A stretch of 64,000 nucleotides of DNA from Epiperipatus broadwayi (Eukaryota > Onychophora > Udeonychophora > Euonychophora > Peripatidae): the NCBI GenBank assembly GCA_028023455.1, contig JAQFVV010012395.1, positions 4,028,001 through 4,092,000 on the forward strand, in the 5' to 3' direction. This document shows, piece by piece, positions 23,401 through 36,149 of the stretch (the stretch's first letter is position 1; each line of letters opens with the position of its first letter). Both the position numbers and the translations under genes were made by a program. The notes under the pieces were generated by a model. It saw only the letters and a list, made by a program, of their open reading frames with translations, made no database searches and had not been told where the DNA came from.

Positions 23401-24382
23401 AGAACACTCTAACTTTAATGATTTTTTTACAAAATGATCTTTCTCAACTTCCCAACACAATCAACTGAATTCTGTTCCCAAAACTTGTGATTATTATTAA
23501 CTGGAACCCAACATTGAACAATTAAACCAAGTCGCAAAAACCACCTTTGATGTTTGTTTGCGTCACTTCAAAATCTTCTCAAACTATGTTTGTGTCCCTG
23601 TGTGTGTCTATATATTAAATAAAGATAAGAATTATTCAATTTAATTTTCTCAAATTAATTATATATAAAAAAGTTTGGAAAATGAATCATGATTTGAATA
23701 TTTTTTTATAAACAAATTTCTCAAATATTTATATAAAATTTAAATAGTAATAAAAATATCAGAGAACGATAATAATTTTTTGTTCAAATTGTGATTTCAT
23801 AATATTCAATCTCCTATAAAATAAAAAGAATAGTATTAGTAATGCTCTAATAGTTAAGCGTTCAAAAAGTCATGTGACATTCGAACTATAGACGTGACAG
23901 ATTGAGTTTTGATCCAAGAATCTTTAATTCTCGACTAGTTATACCTCTATTATGCTAAATCGCATAGCAGCATTAATAAAAAGAATTAAAACTAGCATCA
24001 TTTAATAAATGACATTAGCAATCATAAGGAAATGGGGAAGGGGGAGGCTTGTAATAACAGTGTTGATTTAATACTACAAAGTTTAGAAATAATGTTCTTA
24101 TTTTGGAAAAAAGACTGACTGTATATAATTTTTGAATCGTAATACATGCATAATGAAAGGTGTATCAGCACACAAAATATGATCAAATTTCTCTGAATAG
24201 TAGTAAAATGAATATTTGCATGAATAATTATTTCATCAGCATCAAAAATATTAAAAAAATTATTTATTATTTAAGCAGTGCATAGCAAAAAAAAAAAAAA
24301 ACGAAATTCATAAGAAGTTTTAGTATTAAACCACTAAACATCATATGATTACTATCTCTTATACTAGCACATAATTGTTATT
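23401..24382. other. Mostly unassigned; possible tRNA-like patch
   Basis: 23830-23960 has GAGTTTTGATCCAAGAATC and flanking tRNA-like spacing but no convincing A/B box pair. The rest is AT-rich without features. Confidence 0.3.
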
Positions 24383-24640
24383 AAACAAGGCAAAACTCTC
24401 CATACAGTAGTGCCACCCTGTTTCAACCAGAGTAATCAATGGATGCCAGAAGGCTTGTGCATAAAATCCCTATCTAATGCTTACGCATCCAATATCCCTG
24501 GACTAGTTTCTGGCTTGTAACTGGGATAGGATGAGTAGGCACTAGATAAGGATTTTATGCACAAGCCTTCTGGCATCCAGTGATTACTCTGGTTGGCACA
24601 GGGTGGCACTACTCTATGGAGAGTTTTGCCTTATTTAAGT
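24383..24640. repeat. Fold-back element FB7
   Basis: Arms 24383-24500 and 24515-24640 are inverted (AGGCAAAACTCTCCATA against ATGGAGAGTTTTGCCT) and match FB8 at 38966-39282. The centre keeps the second half of a hammerhead on the minus strand (CCAGAAAC, ACUAGU-C palindrome) but has lost CUGAUGA. The frames read across it are artefacts of the repeat. Confidence 0.75.
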
Positions 24641-25456
24641 TTTAGTATTGATAGTGATATAACTGAACCAGATCCATGGATCTTGAGCTCCAAAGTCTAT
24701 AATTCTATCAATATATTAAATCATGCATGACAAATCTTAAATGGAGAATAATATCAGGAAATTATGCAAATATAACTATGCACATTATGTAGTACTTTGT
24801 TTGTGATATGTTTGAATTATCAGTTGATACCAGACAGTGTAGTGCTATAAAATCACCAGATCTGCCTTTGTCAGTGAGAAGTAGATGCTTCTAGAATAGA
24901 GTGGAAAAGAACTGTTTTATTGCTATTAACATTTATAGTGTTATTTTTTAAAAAATTAAAATTTCAGGACTACCTTTTTTGAAAATTAACAAACTATTGT
25001 TGCAAATCCCTTAACAGCATATAACTTTCTAACAAACTGATATTGATATCTGAAATAGGAAAAGAGTCTGTACTTTGAACAGAATTAGATTGCAGTATAT
25101 GAGAAATTATCTGATTTAGTGATTCCACTAGTTATCATAATACCTGTGTAGTCTGCGTTATAATTATTCTGTATGTTTGTATTTTATTTGACATCACTTC
25201 ATCTTTGATTAGTATATATAAGTATGAGATATCAATTATTTACAGTTTGCAAAGCAAAGACAAAGTAATGTTCTTGCTTTAAATAATACTTTGACAACCA
25301 GCATCCAGTAAAAGAAATAAAAGATTATTGTTTTTCTGAAGGTTTATGATGATGGTATTTTAGCTGTATTTTTATATTGGACTATTTCCATCATCTAATA
25401 TGTGTGTTGAATGTCTTTAAAAAAGTATAATTTTAGTTAAATATTCCAAATGTATT
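24641..25456. other. Nothing assigned
   Basis: No recognisable feature; a weak B-box-like patch near 24660-24700 is below the level of a call. Confidence 0.35.
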
Positions 25457-25765
25457 CAACTGTTAGTAATATCACAGCAAACAAATGTTAGTAATATCAC
25501 AGCAAACAGGTTAGTATATGCACCAACTGTTAGTAATATCACAGCAAACAAATGTTAATAATATCACAGCAAACAGGTTAGTATATGCACTAACTGTTAG
25601 TAATATCACAGCAAACAGGTTAGTATCTGCACTGTTAGTAATATTACAGCAAACAGGTTAGTACATGCACCAACTGTTAGTAATATCACAGCAAACAAAT
25701 GTTAGTAATATCACAGCAAACAGGTTAGTGTATGCACTAACTGTTAGTAATAATGCAAAACAATG
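25457..25765. repeat. Minisatellite
   Basis: About ten tandem copies of a 25-27 bp unit (TGTTAGTAATATCACAGCAA core) that alternate with GGTTAGTATATGCAC tails, giving a higher-order unit of about 66 bp. Units differ by few changes. The repeats are contiguous, with no unique spacers. Confidence 0.9.
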
Positions 25766-26221
25766 TTTCCATTGGGCATTGTCAATATAGAGAAAAGTAT
25801 CTGAACATGTTTTATATTATCATCTGGCATCCATTACTTACTCGGGTAGAATCAGGACTGGATTTATACAGAAGCTAAATAAAGTATAGCTTAAAAATCC
25901 TTACATCTTAAAGGTCTCAGTAGCTCAATAACTTTTTAAAAATTAAAGAAAATATAAAATGTTATTACTGGTAAAATTTCATTAACTAGTATAAGTATAT
26001 TTTATTTATTTTAATAAAATCTATGTCCACATTTATTGATTCATGTGCACAAATAAGGATTCTTTTTTGTCAATGGATTCTTGGGCTAAATATGTTAATA
26101 ATACATAGAACTTTAATTATTTTGTATTTTTGGAAAACATTTTATCAGACTGTAAGAATTTTGTATTTACCATAGAAGTATATAATTCTGGGAGAGGCCT
26201 CAAAAAATTTTTAACTTGTTA
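25766..26221. other. Nothing assigned
   Basis: AT-rich flank of the gypsy element. Confidence 0.35.
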
Positions 26222-26344
26222 TGCTATGTCTTAGCTTTCTAATCCTGAAATATGAATACACATTTAGTACAGAATATAATTTTTTGAGGACAAAGAAACA
26301 CAGTACTCAGATTTCAATTTAAACAATTTAATATACAGGTTAGT
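26222..26344 (-). repeat. Gypsy 3' LTR, distal part
   Basis: Aligns with 32856-32971 (TTAGTACAGAAT, TTTTTTGAGGACAAAG, TTTCAATTTA, CAATTTAAT). It shows the uninterrupted CAATTTAATAT site that holds an RTE in the other LTR. Confidence 0.75.
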
Positions 26345-28339
26345 ATATAGAAATATAATATATTGTACCAGTCACTTATAACTTCTTTTGATTACTGAGG
26401 GTGCCACCAGGCCACTAACAACCTAGAAAATTTAATTTACAGTAATCAAAAGTTGATGATGATGAATGCCACCAGCTAGATCCATGGAGATAAAGAGATC
26501 TTTAACATTGTTCAGACAAATGAGAATTTTCTCAATTGTGTGAACAAACATCATCCCAAAATAATTTTAAATAATTTTAAAATTTATTAAATTCAAGAAA
26601 AGAAATAAATCTCAGGCAAATAAAATACAAAAGTTTGATCTAGATTTTACTGGCATGTATCAGAGAGTGTACAAGAGTTTGCAAAATTAAATACCCTGGC
26701 AGATAAGTTCGTTTTTTCACCTATAATTTAAAAAGAGGGGGGTTATAATACCTCCCTGCCAGCAATTTATAAAAACTAATTCCAGTTTCTCTATTTAGAG
26801 ATTTCAAAACTAAAACAGTCTTGCAATGAATACAATAAAACAGTGCGAGCAAGCTTTTCTTAGCCCAGAATAAAGCATCAGGACCAAGAATGTCATATGT
26901 CTGCAAAGCAGTTCATGATATACCATTTTAAAGCAACTAACAGTTGACCCAAATACAAGCAATAAAAAAATAGAACAAGAGAAGATTATAATTATGCAGA
27001 AAAAAGTAAAATCTTCAATCTAGAAAAAACAGAACAATACAGTTGATAAATCACCAGGCAAAAGATTTACAGTCTGCAGGAAATGCAAACCAATGTTAAC
27101 TTAATAAATTATACAGAAAGAATAAAGATCTGGTGAGTAAAAATACAAATTACAAATGTCTGCCAAAGCATTTATTAAGGTTATTAATATAAATAATAAT
27201 AAGAAAACCCTAAGCATATAAAAATAGAAACTTATAATACACTCTCAAATAAATAAATTAAAAATATGAAATCTTAAAACTAATATTCCAATACACACTT
27301 TAATTAAATAAGTAAATACAGAAAATAATTAAAATATTGAAGGACTATACAAAACTTAATAGATACTGGATTATTTTATAATTAAGCTGAGACTTTAATA
27401 AGAGATTTAAACCCTGGTTAGAAAATGAAAATCTTTTACCTTGGTTAAAAAATGAAAATCTTTTACCTCTAGGCCTAAGGTAAAGTCTGTTAGATTTCCT
27501 CCAGTGGACACTCAAAGTTCTTTCTGATTAGAGTCCATCATGAAGGCTTTGGATTTATATCTCTTTGGGAGGGAGTGTGGAGACAAGTTTTGGATCAGTT
27601 CTTGTTTATGCTTTTACAGCATGATCTTTGAAGGAACAACTTGGGATCTGGGATCCATCTTCAGGTGGATTTAGCACTACATGTAGAAAGGATTCTTCAT
27701 GGCAGGTAATTTTAGCATTCTGCAGAGATGATTATATTTAGAAATTGGAAGACTAATATAATTTCAGCAGAATTTCCTAACAGCAGACAGCAACCTTTAC
27801 AATATAAGGCAACACAGCAAAAGATAAAAATTCAATAAGCATAATAAAAATAGATAGCCAAATAATAATTAGTCCAAAATCCCTCTCACATCATCTTTAA
27901 TTAACAGTTTTTGCCCAGGTCAAATCTCTATATCAATCTTGATTAAAAATCTGACCAGGGTTCCTAACTTATCCAAAATTAATTAAAAAAAAGTAAATGC
28001 AAAATTAAGTCTCAGCTTTCTTTTTACAAATAAATTAAAATTAGATTACAAACAAAGAAACATGAATGCAATTAAAAACTTTCCAAAATTAAAATGCTTT
28101 ATCCAGAAAGAATTAAAACTTTTTTAATTAGAATATTTTTACAAATAGATTAGAAAAAAAACAAGTGTCAAAAGAAACTTATTTTTAAACTAAAAAGTAA
28201 AATCTATTGAAGACAAAATTAAAATCACAGAATTTTAAAATATAGCTACCTATGTGCACTATGACAGATAAAACTTTCAAATATATTTATTTTTAGTTTT
28301 GCAATGGAAATTTTGAAATGGATAAAGCATCTGGTTCAA
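26345..28339. other. Unidentified 2-kb insertion in the gypsy 3' LTR
   Basis: Has no counterpart in the other LTR, so it is inserted DNA. Contents: a short inverted repeat (CTTTTGATTACTG near 26384 against CAGTAATCAAAAG near 26441), a direct repeat GAAAATCTTTTACC near 27426 and 27453, and A-rich stretches. The open frame 26721-26906 (-) is not recognisable. The breakpoints (near TATAG at both ends) are approximate. Confidence 0.5.
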
Positions 28340-28949
28340 TATATAGATAGATGAATCAAAATATTCTAATTAAACCACAGCTAATTAGGAATGTTCTTTT
28401 ACTTAATAAGCATACTCTGATAATAAAATACTAATGGCAGTAGTAGCATATTTATCTTTATTATCATCATCTTTTAAGCCTGGTGGCCTTTAAGGTGTTT
28501 AAAATAGTAATAAAATCGGGGTGATTTGTTATGGCTTTTTGGCCTTTAGAAGTCGAGATCCTGGGAATAAGATACCCCCCCCCACTAGGTTCTTCCACTA
28601 CTTTAATCTTGTGTCACAATTGCCTCAAAGGTGATGAAGAAGTATTTGTGTTGCTTTTTTCCACAGTTTATATGCTTTTAGTCTTTTTGGTTTTTGGAGT
28701 AATTAAGCTTATTGGGGAAAATTCGAATATTAGATGTATTATCAGTTACTAATTAGTATTCTAACTCATACTGATTAAATTTCCTCCATTATTTGATTGT
28801 TTATTTTTTTCTCCTCTGATAATAATTACTATAGATAATACATTTTAATTAAATATTTTATTTTACAATTCAATTAATCTTATTCCAACTATTTATTGTT
28901 TATATATTTTATTTAATTTCCTCTCTGTATATTAATTTCATATATTTCA
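28340..28949 (-). repeat. Gypsy 3' LTR, main part
   Basis: Matches 34984-35597 block by block (GATAATAAAATACTAA, TTTTAAGCCTGGT, GAGATCCTGGGAATAAGATA, TGTGTCACAATTGCCTCAAA). The plus-strand open frame 28531-28752 in it is not a gene. Confidence 0.8.
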
Positions 28950-29399
28950 ACAATTATCTTATTCCAGAAAATAGATTATTAAATTTTACACATAATCTCT
29001 GTCTTTTGCATTGGGACCTGGGTTGTTTCCATGGTTACCTTATTTTGCATTTCTGTTACTGCTTCAGCTTCACTACATTCTGAGTTTTGTATCTCTTGAA
29101 TTACTTTATCAGGTGCTGCATCAACTATTTCTTGCTTTCTGCAGGTTTTGATCATTCTCTATCTGTTAGTAGTTCTGATGGAAACTCGATATATTCTGTG
29201 ATTCATTGGTGAACATGGTTTACGGCTACTATTTGTTTAAATAGTTGCTGGTGATTATACCTTCAATCCATTTCTTTTTGATTAGTTCACTTTAACAAAT
29301 TTATTACCTATTTTATATATGTTGTATTCATTATCATACAGACACTGTTTGTCCATTTTTAGAGGTAACATTGCTAGTTTTATATCCAATTTTCTGCCC

Positions 29400-30110
29400 A
29401 TGATCAACTCCGCCTGAGATTTAACTGTAACTGTCAATGGCTTGGAATGTTGATGTAGCATAGTGTTATATAAATCTTATTGTATATTGATATTATTAAT
29501 CTTTTCAGAGTCTTTTTAATTTGTTGAACAGCTTTCTCAGCTAGGCCATTTAAATCAGGATAGTATGGGGTGCACAGATATTTTTAATGCCTTTATTTTT
29601 GAAAAAAAATCTTCCATTTTTCAAGCAATTAATCCAGTCACCATCATTGAAAACAATTATTTATGTTATTCCATGTCATGAAAAAACTGTATTCAAACTT
29701 TGTATAGTTTCACCAGAATTTATCCTGCGATACTCCACCCATTTGGGGTATGCATCCACAAGTATTAGAAGTATTTTCCCATTGATTGAACCTGCATGGT
29801 TCATATAAAGTCTCTGTCATGACTTAGTTGCTTTAGACCATGGTGTATACTCCTTAAGTTTCATACTCATTTCAGACTGGCAAGTTGTGCATTTCTTAAT
29901 GTATTTCTCAAAGTCTATAGTTATCTCTGGTCACCAACGTAGTCACATTCTAATGCTTTTGTATGCACAACTATTGGATGGCCTTGCTGCAAGAGTCATG
30001 AAACTTTTCCTCTACCCTTGGTTGGTATTACTACCCTATCACCCATTAGCATACAACTTTTTCTGATACCTTGTTATGATTTTCCCAAAAAGCAGCTACA
30101 AGGCATTGTA
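29400..30110 (-). pseudogene. Gypsy integrase remnant
   Basis: Minus-strand frames give the late integrase core signature, YYPDLNGLAEKAVQQIKKTL, at about 29580-29520, the position of the conserved HP-S-NG-AER motif. The upstream part, to the zinc-binding region near 30000, is broken by many stops. Confidence 0.7.
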
Positions 30111-30249
30111 GTTTCTTAGGTGGCCAGCCATTTCCAATTCAGTCTACCAGCATCTGGTACCCTTTACCAGCCCTTGTTGACTTTGCTACTGTATTATATT
30201 ATTATTTAAGATATCTGACTGTAAAACATCTATATAATTAATTTCTATT

Positions 30250-30600
30250 CTTGTTACTCTGTTGTTCACCTTTGTCTGGATTTCTAGACAATGCATCTGC
30301 ATAAATCTCATTCCCTTTCTTATATGACAGCTGATAATTGTATTATGACAAGACATTTCTCCACCATAACATACATGGACTCAAATGATATGATGCTAGC
30401 TTATCTTTTGCTAATATTCCCAATAACAGCTTATGATTGGTTACTTTGTGAAAATATCTAACAAATATATATTGGTGAAATGTCTTTAAGCTAAACATAA
30501 TAGGCAAAGGCCTCTTTATCAATCCAGTTATAGTTTCTCTCAGCTTTAGAAAGGGTCCTTGATGCATAGACTGTATATTGTTCACATTGTAACATTAATG
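30250..30600 (-). pseudogene. Gypsy RNase H remnant
   Basis: The open stretch 30343-30585 carries VTNHKLLLGILAKDK, the VTDHKPLLGLF-type motif with D changed to N. It continues as YNYQLSYKKGNEIYADALSR, the segment joining RNase H to integrase in gypsy polyproteins. Confidence 0.8.
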
Positions 30601-30859
30601 TCATAAAACTGCCTCCACACCCCCTTTCTAAAACATCTACTAATAAGTGCAATTTGTCCAAGGATATCAGGGATTCAGTTTGTATAAAAGCTTCTTTATG
30701 TATTTTTAACTACTGTTACTTTTGATTTTCTTTAATAATGCATGCAGAGATTTTGCTAATTTAGCCTTTAAAAAAAAAGGTTTGAAATAGTTTATCAAAA
30801 CCAGAAATGCCTGGAGTTGTTTAACATTTCTTGGTTGAACCACCTTTTTCATGGCTTTC

Positions 30860-31560
30860 ACTTTCTCAGGTGATGATCACTTACTTTTGGATGAGATTAT
30901 ATCTCTTAGTAATACTACTTCTTTTGTATTCCACACATTTTTGAGCATTTAATTTGATTCTAAATCTCTGCAATTTCTCGCATACCTTAGTCTTTGATGA
31001 ATCATCTTTTCCAAGCATGTTGTTATAATTATGTCACCAAAGTAAGTTATTATACCATCTAATCTCTGTAATAAAGTATTAATTTTTGCTTAAAATATAT
31101 TCAGTACCATTGAAATACTAAATGGAAGCTGATTGCATTTAAATAATCTCACAGGGGTTGCATTAATATTTCCATTGACTTGTCCTTCACTGGTATATGG
31201 TAAAAAGTGGAAATTAGATCCACTGTCCCAAATGCAATGTGCTTTGCACATTAGTCAAAACCTCTTTCACATTAAATAATGAATATGTCCCTTATTTAAA
31301 AACTTATATACTATTACCCTATAATTCCCACATATTCAGATTTTCTCATTGAAATTTGTTATTATGACTATAAGCGTGAACCAATCTGACATTTCTACTG
31401 GCATTAATATGCCCTTATTCACCAATCCTTGAATTTTCTCCTTGAATTTCGTTTTCTGCATGGAATTTTGTTTTCTGCATGAATGGGATTTTTCATAATT
31501 TACATTCAACTGGATCTGCATTTTCAACTAACTCCATCACTCCTCAGCCCATGGATATTA
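30860..31560 (-). pseudogene. Gypsy reverse transcriptase remnant
   Basis: 31527-31336 reads FKEKIQGLVNKGILMPVEMS then DWFTLIVIITN, the RT N-terminal motif (I-P-S-W-SPIV). Further down, CNQLPFSISM stands for the F-LPFGI motif and ITYFGDIII for the YLDDIL catalytic box, so the catalytic aspartates are damaged. Confidence 0.75.
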
Positions 31561-32780
31561 TACAAATTCCTGACTGAATAAAGCTGGATATTTATTTTGA
31601 ATCTTGGTTGAGGATTTTTTTTTAACAATTCTAACTTGAATTCCTATTGTGAAGAATCATTCTCTTCCTATTATGGGCTAATTTTCTCTTTTACTATATA
31701 CAGCAGTAATTTAATTGTTTTCTTGTGGTATCTAACTGGCACTTTTACTCACCCCAGTAATTTCAACATGTTTCTGCTCACATCTTGAGCCTTTATGACC
31801 ATTTTTAATGTTAGAATCAGCAACTGATAGTGTGCTCCAATCTACCTTGAACATTATAGATCTCCCTAACCCACTATCTATCTCTGTTGTAATTTCTTTT
31901 CTGTAAATTTGCAATTTCATCATGAATTGCTGTGATCCTGGACTTCTATGGTTTTTACAGCATAAATATTAAAGGATTTACCTTCCTATTTTTTGTACCT
32001 GGGTTTTCTCTTGGCTCTTTCTGTTCCAAATATTCTACATACATGTTCTAAATGTCTTACTTCAACATTTAAAACATGTTTCTTTATTTCCACCTACAAT
32101 ATTTTGCTCTATGATGTATTTTTCCACAGCAGAAGCATGCAACTTTATTTTACTTTTCATATTCAGGTTTTCACAGATTAATATATTTTATATCCATCTT
32201 AAAACTTGCATATAAGTATATAAATATTATTTTCAGGTTTATATTTAAAAGCATGAGACTACTCTAAAATTAGCTTGTAAGCTATTCCTTTCTTTTTAAC
32301 AATTGTATAATGTTAGATCAGTATCTGTTAACAGCTGTTGTTTGAGCCTGTTGTCTGTCATGCCTCGGAATAATTGATCTATAGGTATTTCCTTGACAAA
32401 CTTCTCTTACCTATAATCTTTCGCTAGCCCATTCAGGGCTGAGTTATACTTACTATTTCATCCTTAAACTGTTTTCTATTTCTTAAATGTAAGAAAGCTA
32501 TATGCTAAGATGGTCAAGAGCTAAAACATTTAAATTTGTTTATTAATTTCTCAGGGGGTATGTTATCTGTTACAGTAGGGTAACAGAGTGTCATAAAAAC
32601 CTTAATTATCTCGATAACTTTCTTACTTGAAAAACAAGAATGCTGCAACTTTTTGCTTATTGTCCTCTATTCTATTCAGTGTGAAAAAATGTTAAGTACA
32701 ACAGCCAACCATTCAGCAGCATTACCCATGTCAAACTTGCTAACAGAAGTTTGCCCAAGTGATAACATTTTTTAATTCCT
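31561..32780 (-). pseudogene. Gypsy gag-protease remnant
   Basis: Near 32090-32030 the minus strand reads KHVLNVEVRHLEHVCR, a degenerate zinc knuckle. 31923-31732 has ITTEIDSG, which may be the protease DSG/DTG site. The gag part upstream has many stops. Assignment rests on order relative to the RT. Confidence 0.5.
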
Positions 32781-32855
32781 TCAACTAGTTTGAACTTTCA
32801 AACTACTAATTTTCTCTTCAAGCTAAGTTTGAACTAAAATATTTGTGCCAAGTTT

Positions 32856-32971
32856 TGCTATGTCTTAGCTCACTAATCCCAGAGTAAGAATAACAGATTT
32901 AGTACAGAATGTAATTTTTTTTTGAGGACAAAGGGACATAGTAAGTCAGACTTCAATTTATACAATTTAAT
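32856..32971 (-). repeat. Gypsy 5' LTR, inner part
   Basis: Inner end of the 5' LTR, cut off from the rest by the RTE insertion. The minus strand just inside reads AACTTGGCACAAATATTTT, a possible primer-binding site; its tRNA was not identified. Confidence 0.7.
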
Positions 32972-34974
32972 CCATCATCATCATCAACCATTATGAATCC
33001 ACTGTAAGATGAAGGTCTCTCCAAGTTCATTCCATCTTCTCTGATCTTTAGTTTTCCTTCTCCATATCACCTTGCACACTTTCTTATTTCATCCATCCAT
33101 CTCACATGAGGTTTCTTTCAGGGTCTTTTACAATCTTTTGAAATCGAGTTTAAGATTTCAATTGCTTATCTATTATCATCTCTTCTAGAAATATGTCCAG
33201 CCCAACTCTACTTTCAGTCTTTTAATTTTTTTCAGTGAGATCAGTAGCATCTATTTGTTCTCTTACCCATATATTGCATTTATGATCTCTTCTTGTTACT
33301 CCCAACATGCATCTCTTCATACTTTTTTGAGTGGTCTGAAGTCTCTGTATTGCTCTTCTATTAAGTGTCCAAGTATCAGATCGATAAGAAGAACTGGCAA
33401 AACATTTATTAAAAACCTTCCTTTTCAAACCCATAGGCATATTTCCTTTTAGTATCAAGTTATTTCTATCAAAAGCACTCCAACCAAGTTTAATTCTATG
33501 ATTAATTTTATCCATTATGTTTCTATCTGTATTAATAATCTGATCATGGTTTTGTAGCTGTTAACTTCTTCTAACTCATCATAATCAATCTTTTATTTTC
33601 ATATTTTGAGAAAATCCATTAAACATTACTTTGGTCTTTTAACATTTATCTTTAGTCCTACTTTCCTACTTTCATCTGATAACTCCTGCAACATTTCCTG
33701 CAGCTCTATAGCATTATTTGGAAAAACAATTACATCAACTGCAAAATCTAAATGACTTAAATAATCTCCATTTATTTTCACTCCTTTAGCTTCCCATTTT
33801 AATCCACAAAGTATTTCTTGCAGCACTTCTGTAAAAAGTTTTGGAGATATGGAGTCACCCTATCTTACACCCTTCTCAGTGTTGACTTTCTTAGTATCAT
33901 TATGTAATATAATTGTTGCTGTTGCATTTTTATGAATATTTTTTAAAATATCCTGGATCTATACCTTGATGATCCAATGCTTTAATCACTGAAGAAATGT
34001 TTATAGAATCAAATGCCTTTTTATAATCTACAAATCCAATGCATAATGGCAACTCATATTCATTTGTCCTTTCTATAATTTCTTTCAATACCTGGATATG
34101 ATGTACTGTACTAAGACCACTTTTAAATCCAACTTGTTTTCTTGGTTGGTGGTAATTCCATGTTCTCTGTAGACGAGTTGTAATTATCTTGGTAAAAAAA
34201 TTGTATAAAACTGATAAAAGACTGATAGGTCTGTAATTTCTAATATATTCTTTATCACCTTTTTTAAATATTAATATTAATACTGCATTCTTCCAATCAT
34301 CTGGTATCATCTTTATCATTTAGACCAGGGGTGGGCAAATAGTGGCCCGAGGGCCACTTGCATCCCACTAAGAGTTTTTATGTGGCCCACCAAGACAATC
34401 AGAAAAATTCGCCTTGAACTGAGATTTCCTTCTCATGCAACCGAAGATTTGTCTTGTATGTTCCACTAGGATGGCTCATCAATACACATGTGCAGTGCTT
34501 TTCCAGTTGATATGGTTAATTTCAATTTTTTCTTTGCATTAGCAAATATATACATTTCCAACTTTAGTGAAACCATGAACCCTCCAAAAAAATGTAACAT
34601 CGGTGATGAATGTCATGTGTTTAATGAAGAATGGACAAACAAATATTTATCTGGTAATATAGAGAATAAAGCAGTGTATTTGAAGAATGGACAAACAAAT
34701 ATTTCTTTGGCAATATAGAGAATAAAGCAATGTATTTATTGTATCATGAAAAAAGGGTGCGGCCCTCCGCTAAAAGTGACCCCCAAGGTGGCCCTCAAGC
34801 CAAAACAATTGCCCACCTCTGATTTAGACAGTTGGTATATAACTTTGCTAAAAAAAATTCTATTTGTTCACCTGCTTTTTTTAATATATCAATTATAATT
34901 CCATCATTATGTGGAACTTTTCCTTTCTTTATAAATGTAATTGCATGTCTCACTTCTTCATTTAAAATTCTGGG
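32972..34974 (-). mobile_element. RTE-type LINE, 5'-truncated, nested in the gypsy LTR
   Basis: Minus-strand LINE with its microsatellite tail (ATC)n at 32973-32986 and 9-bp flanking repeats CAATTTAAT at 32963-32971 and 34975-34983. RT motifs: DDWKNAVLILIFKKGDKEYI (34308), NYRPISLLSVLYNF, GFVDYKKAFDSINISSVI (34040); the region of the FADD box reads FAVDVIVF (33760). The C-terminal part (33515-33222) holds CMLGVTRRDHKCNIWVREQ. The endonuclease is missing (5' truncation). It is split by a hAT-like element at 34326-34821. Best-kept of the four RTE copies here, but still broken. Confidence 0.88.
34326..34821. mobile_element. hAT-like non-autonomous transposon, 496 bp
   Basis: Terminal inverted repeats CAGGGGTGGGCAA / CAGAGGTGGGCAA and an exact 8-bp TSD ATTTAGAC (34318-34325 and 34822-34829), both hAT hallmarks. 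GC-richer ends (GTGGCCCGAGGGCC). An internal direct repeat (GAATGGACAAACAAATATTT at 34629 and 34684) is present. No transposase. The RTE copy at 46381 (TGTCTAAATGATAAAG) shows the empty site. Confidence 0.92.
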
Positions 34975-34983
34975 CAATTTAAT

Positions 34984-35597
34984 ATGCACATTAATATATA
35001 CTAGTATGCATGAATCAAAACACTATTCCAATTTAACCACAACTAATTTAGAAATAAATACTTTCATTTACTAAGACTACACTGATAATAAAATACTAAG
35101 GCAGTTGTAATACATTTACCTTTGTCATCATAAGCATTTTTTAAGCCTGGTATCCCTTAAGGAATTTTAAAATAATAATAAGATAGGATGATCTGCTATT
35201 GACCTTCAAGAGCTGAGATCCTGGGAATAAGATATCCCCTGTTGGTTTCTTCAGCTGTGTCACAATTGCCTCAAAGAAAACTAAGAGCCCTTGTTGTTTT
35301 TTCCTACAGTTTATATACTTTAAGTCCTTTTGTTTTTCTGGATGGTGAGTATATTATCAGTTTAATCTTGCCTCTGTAAATTTAATTAGTATTTTAACTA
35401 GTACTAATTAAATTTCCTCCATTATCTGATATTTATTTTTTTCTTCTGATGATAATTACTGTACACAATATGTTTTACTTAAATATTTTTTTTACAGCAG
35501 TTCGATTAATCTTATTCTGACTATTTATTATTTATCTATTTTATTTGTTTCCTCTTTGTAAATTAATTTTATAAAATATTAAAATACATATATTTCA
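34984..35597 (-). repeat. Gypsy 5' LTR, main part
   Basis: Partner of 28340-28949; ends ATATTTCA at 35597. The promoter region expected in a 5' LTR is not resolvable. Confidence 0.8.
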
Positions 35598-36149
35598 GGG
35601 CTCACCAATCTTTGATTTGGTTGGTGATACCTCTACATTTCATGACATAACTGTAACATTATCTACAAAATGCAAAGCAATATTTACCATTTATAACTTA
35701 TAAAATTTAATAATGAAATTTCAATGTTCATCGAATGGATCAAATGGATTCATTGTTGCCTCTTCACCTATTTTAAGATTCATGATTTTAAGTATTATTT
35801 GAAATATAATCTAAACCCAATCTTATAATACACTAAGAGCAGCAATATTGAAATATATTGATCTATATAAACCATTTCCAAATGACTGAGAGTGAGTCAT
35901 AAAACTACTATATTATTAATATTGACAAGATCTGGGAAAGTGAATAAAAAATTTTAATCCATTTCCTTGTTGATGTTATTTTTGTAGTAACATTACATAT
36001 TATAATCATAAATATTTTAAAGAATAAAAAATTCTGAAAAACATAGATATAATGGCCTTAATATACTTCAATGCAAGGCAAAGATTTTTTATTAGATTGC
36101 CAATTGCCATATGGTGAAGATTTGATCATTTTTCTATCTTTATTTTATA
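35598..36149. other. Nothing assigned
   Basis: AT-rich. A TTTGGTTGGTGATACC-like patch near 35615 is not enough for a call. Confidence 0.35.

Larger units (their letters stand above)
26222..35597 (-). mobile_element. Ty3/gypsy LTR retrotransposon with nested insertions
   Basis: Minus-strand element. The internal region (about 28950-32855) codes gag, protease, RT, RNase H and integrase remnants in that order. Both LTRs are present, each about 0.7 kb and each interrupted: the 5' LTR is 32856-32971 plus 34975-35597 (split by an RTE), the 3' LTR is 26222-26344 plus about 28340-28949 (split by about 2 kb of unidentified DNA). On the plus strand both LTRs begin TGCTATGTCTTAGCT and end ATATTTCA, that is TG...CA. 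The LTRs are visibly diverged (indels, many substitutions), so the insertion is old. No TSD was found. Confidence 0.8.

Noticed and set aside
25457-25765. CRISPR-like regular repeats
   Set aside because: Repeats are contiguous or separated by the same tail, with no unique spacers, and the genome is eukaryotic.
28531-28752. Plus-strand open frame of 73 codons
   Set aside because: Lies inside the gypsy LTR and is not conserved in the partner LTR.
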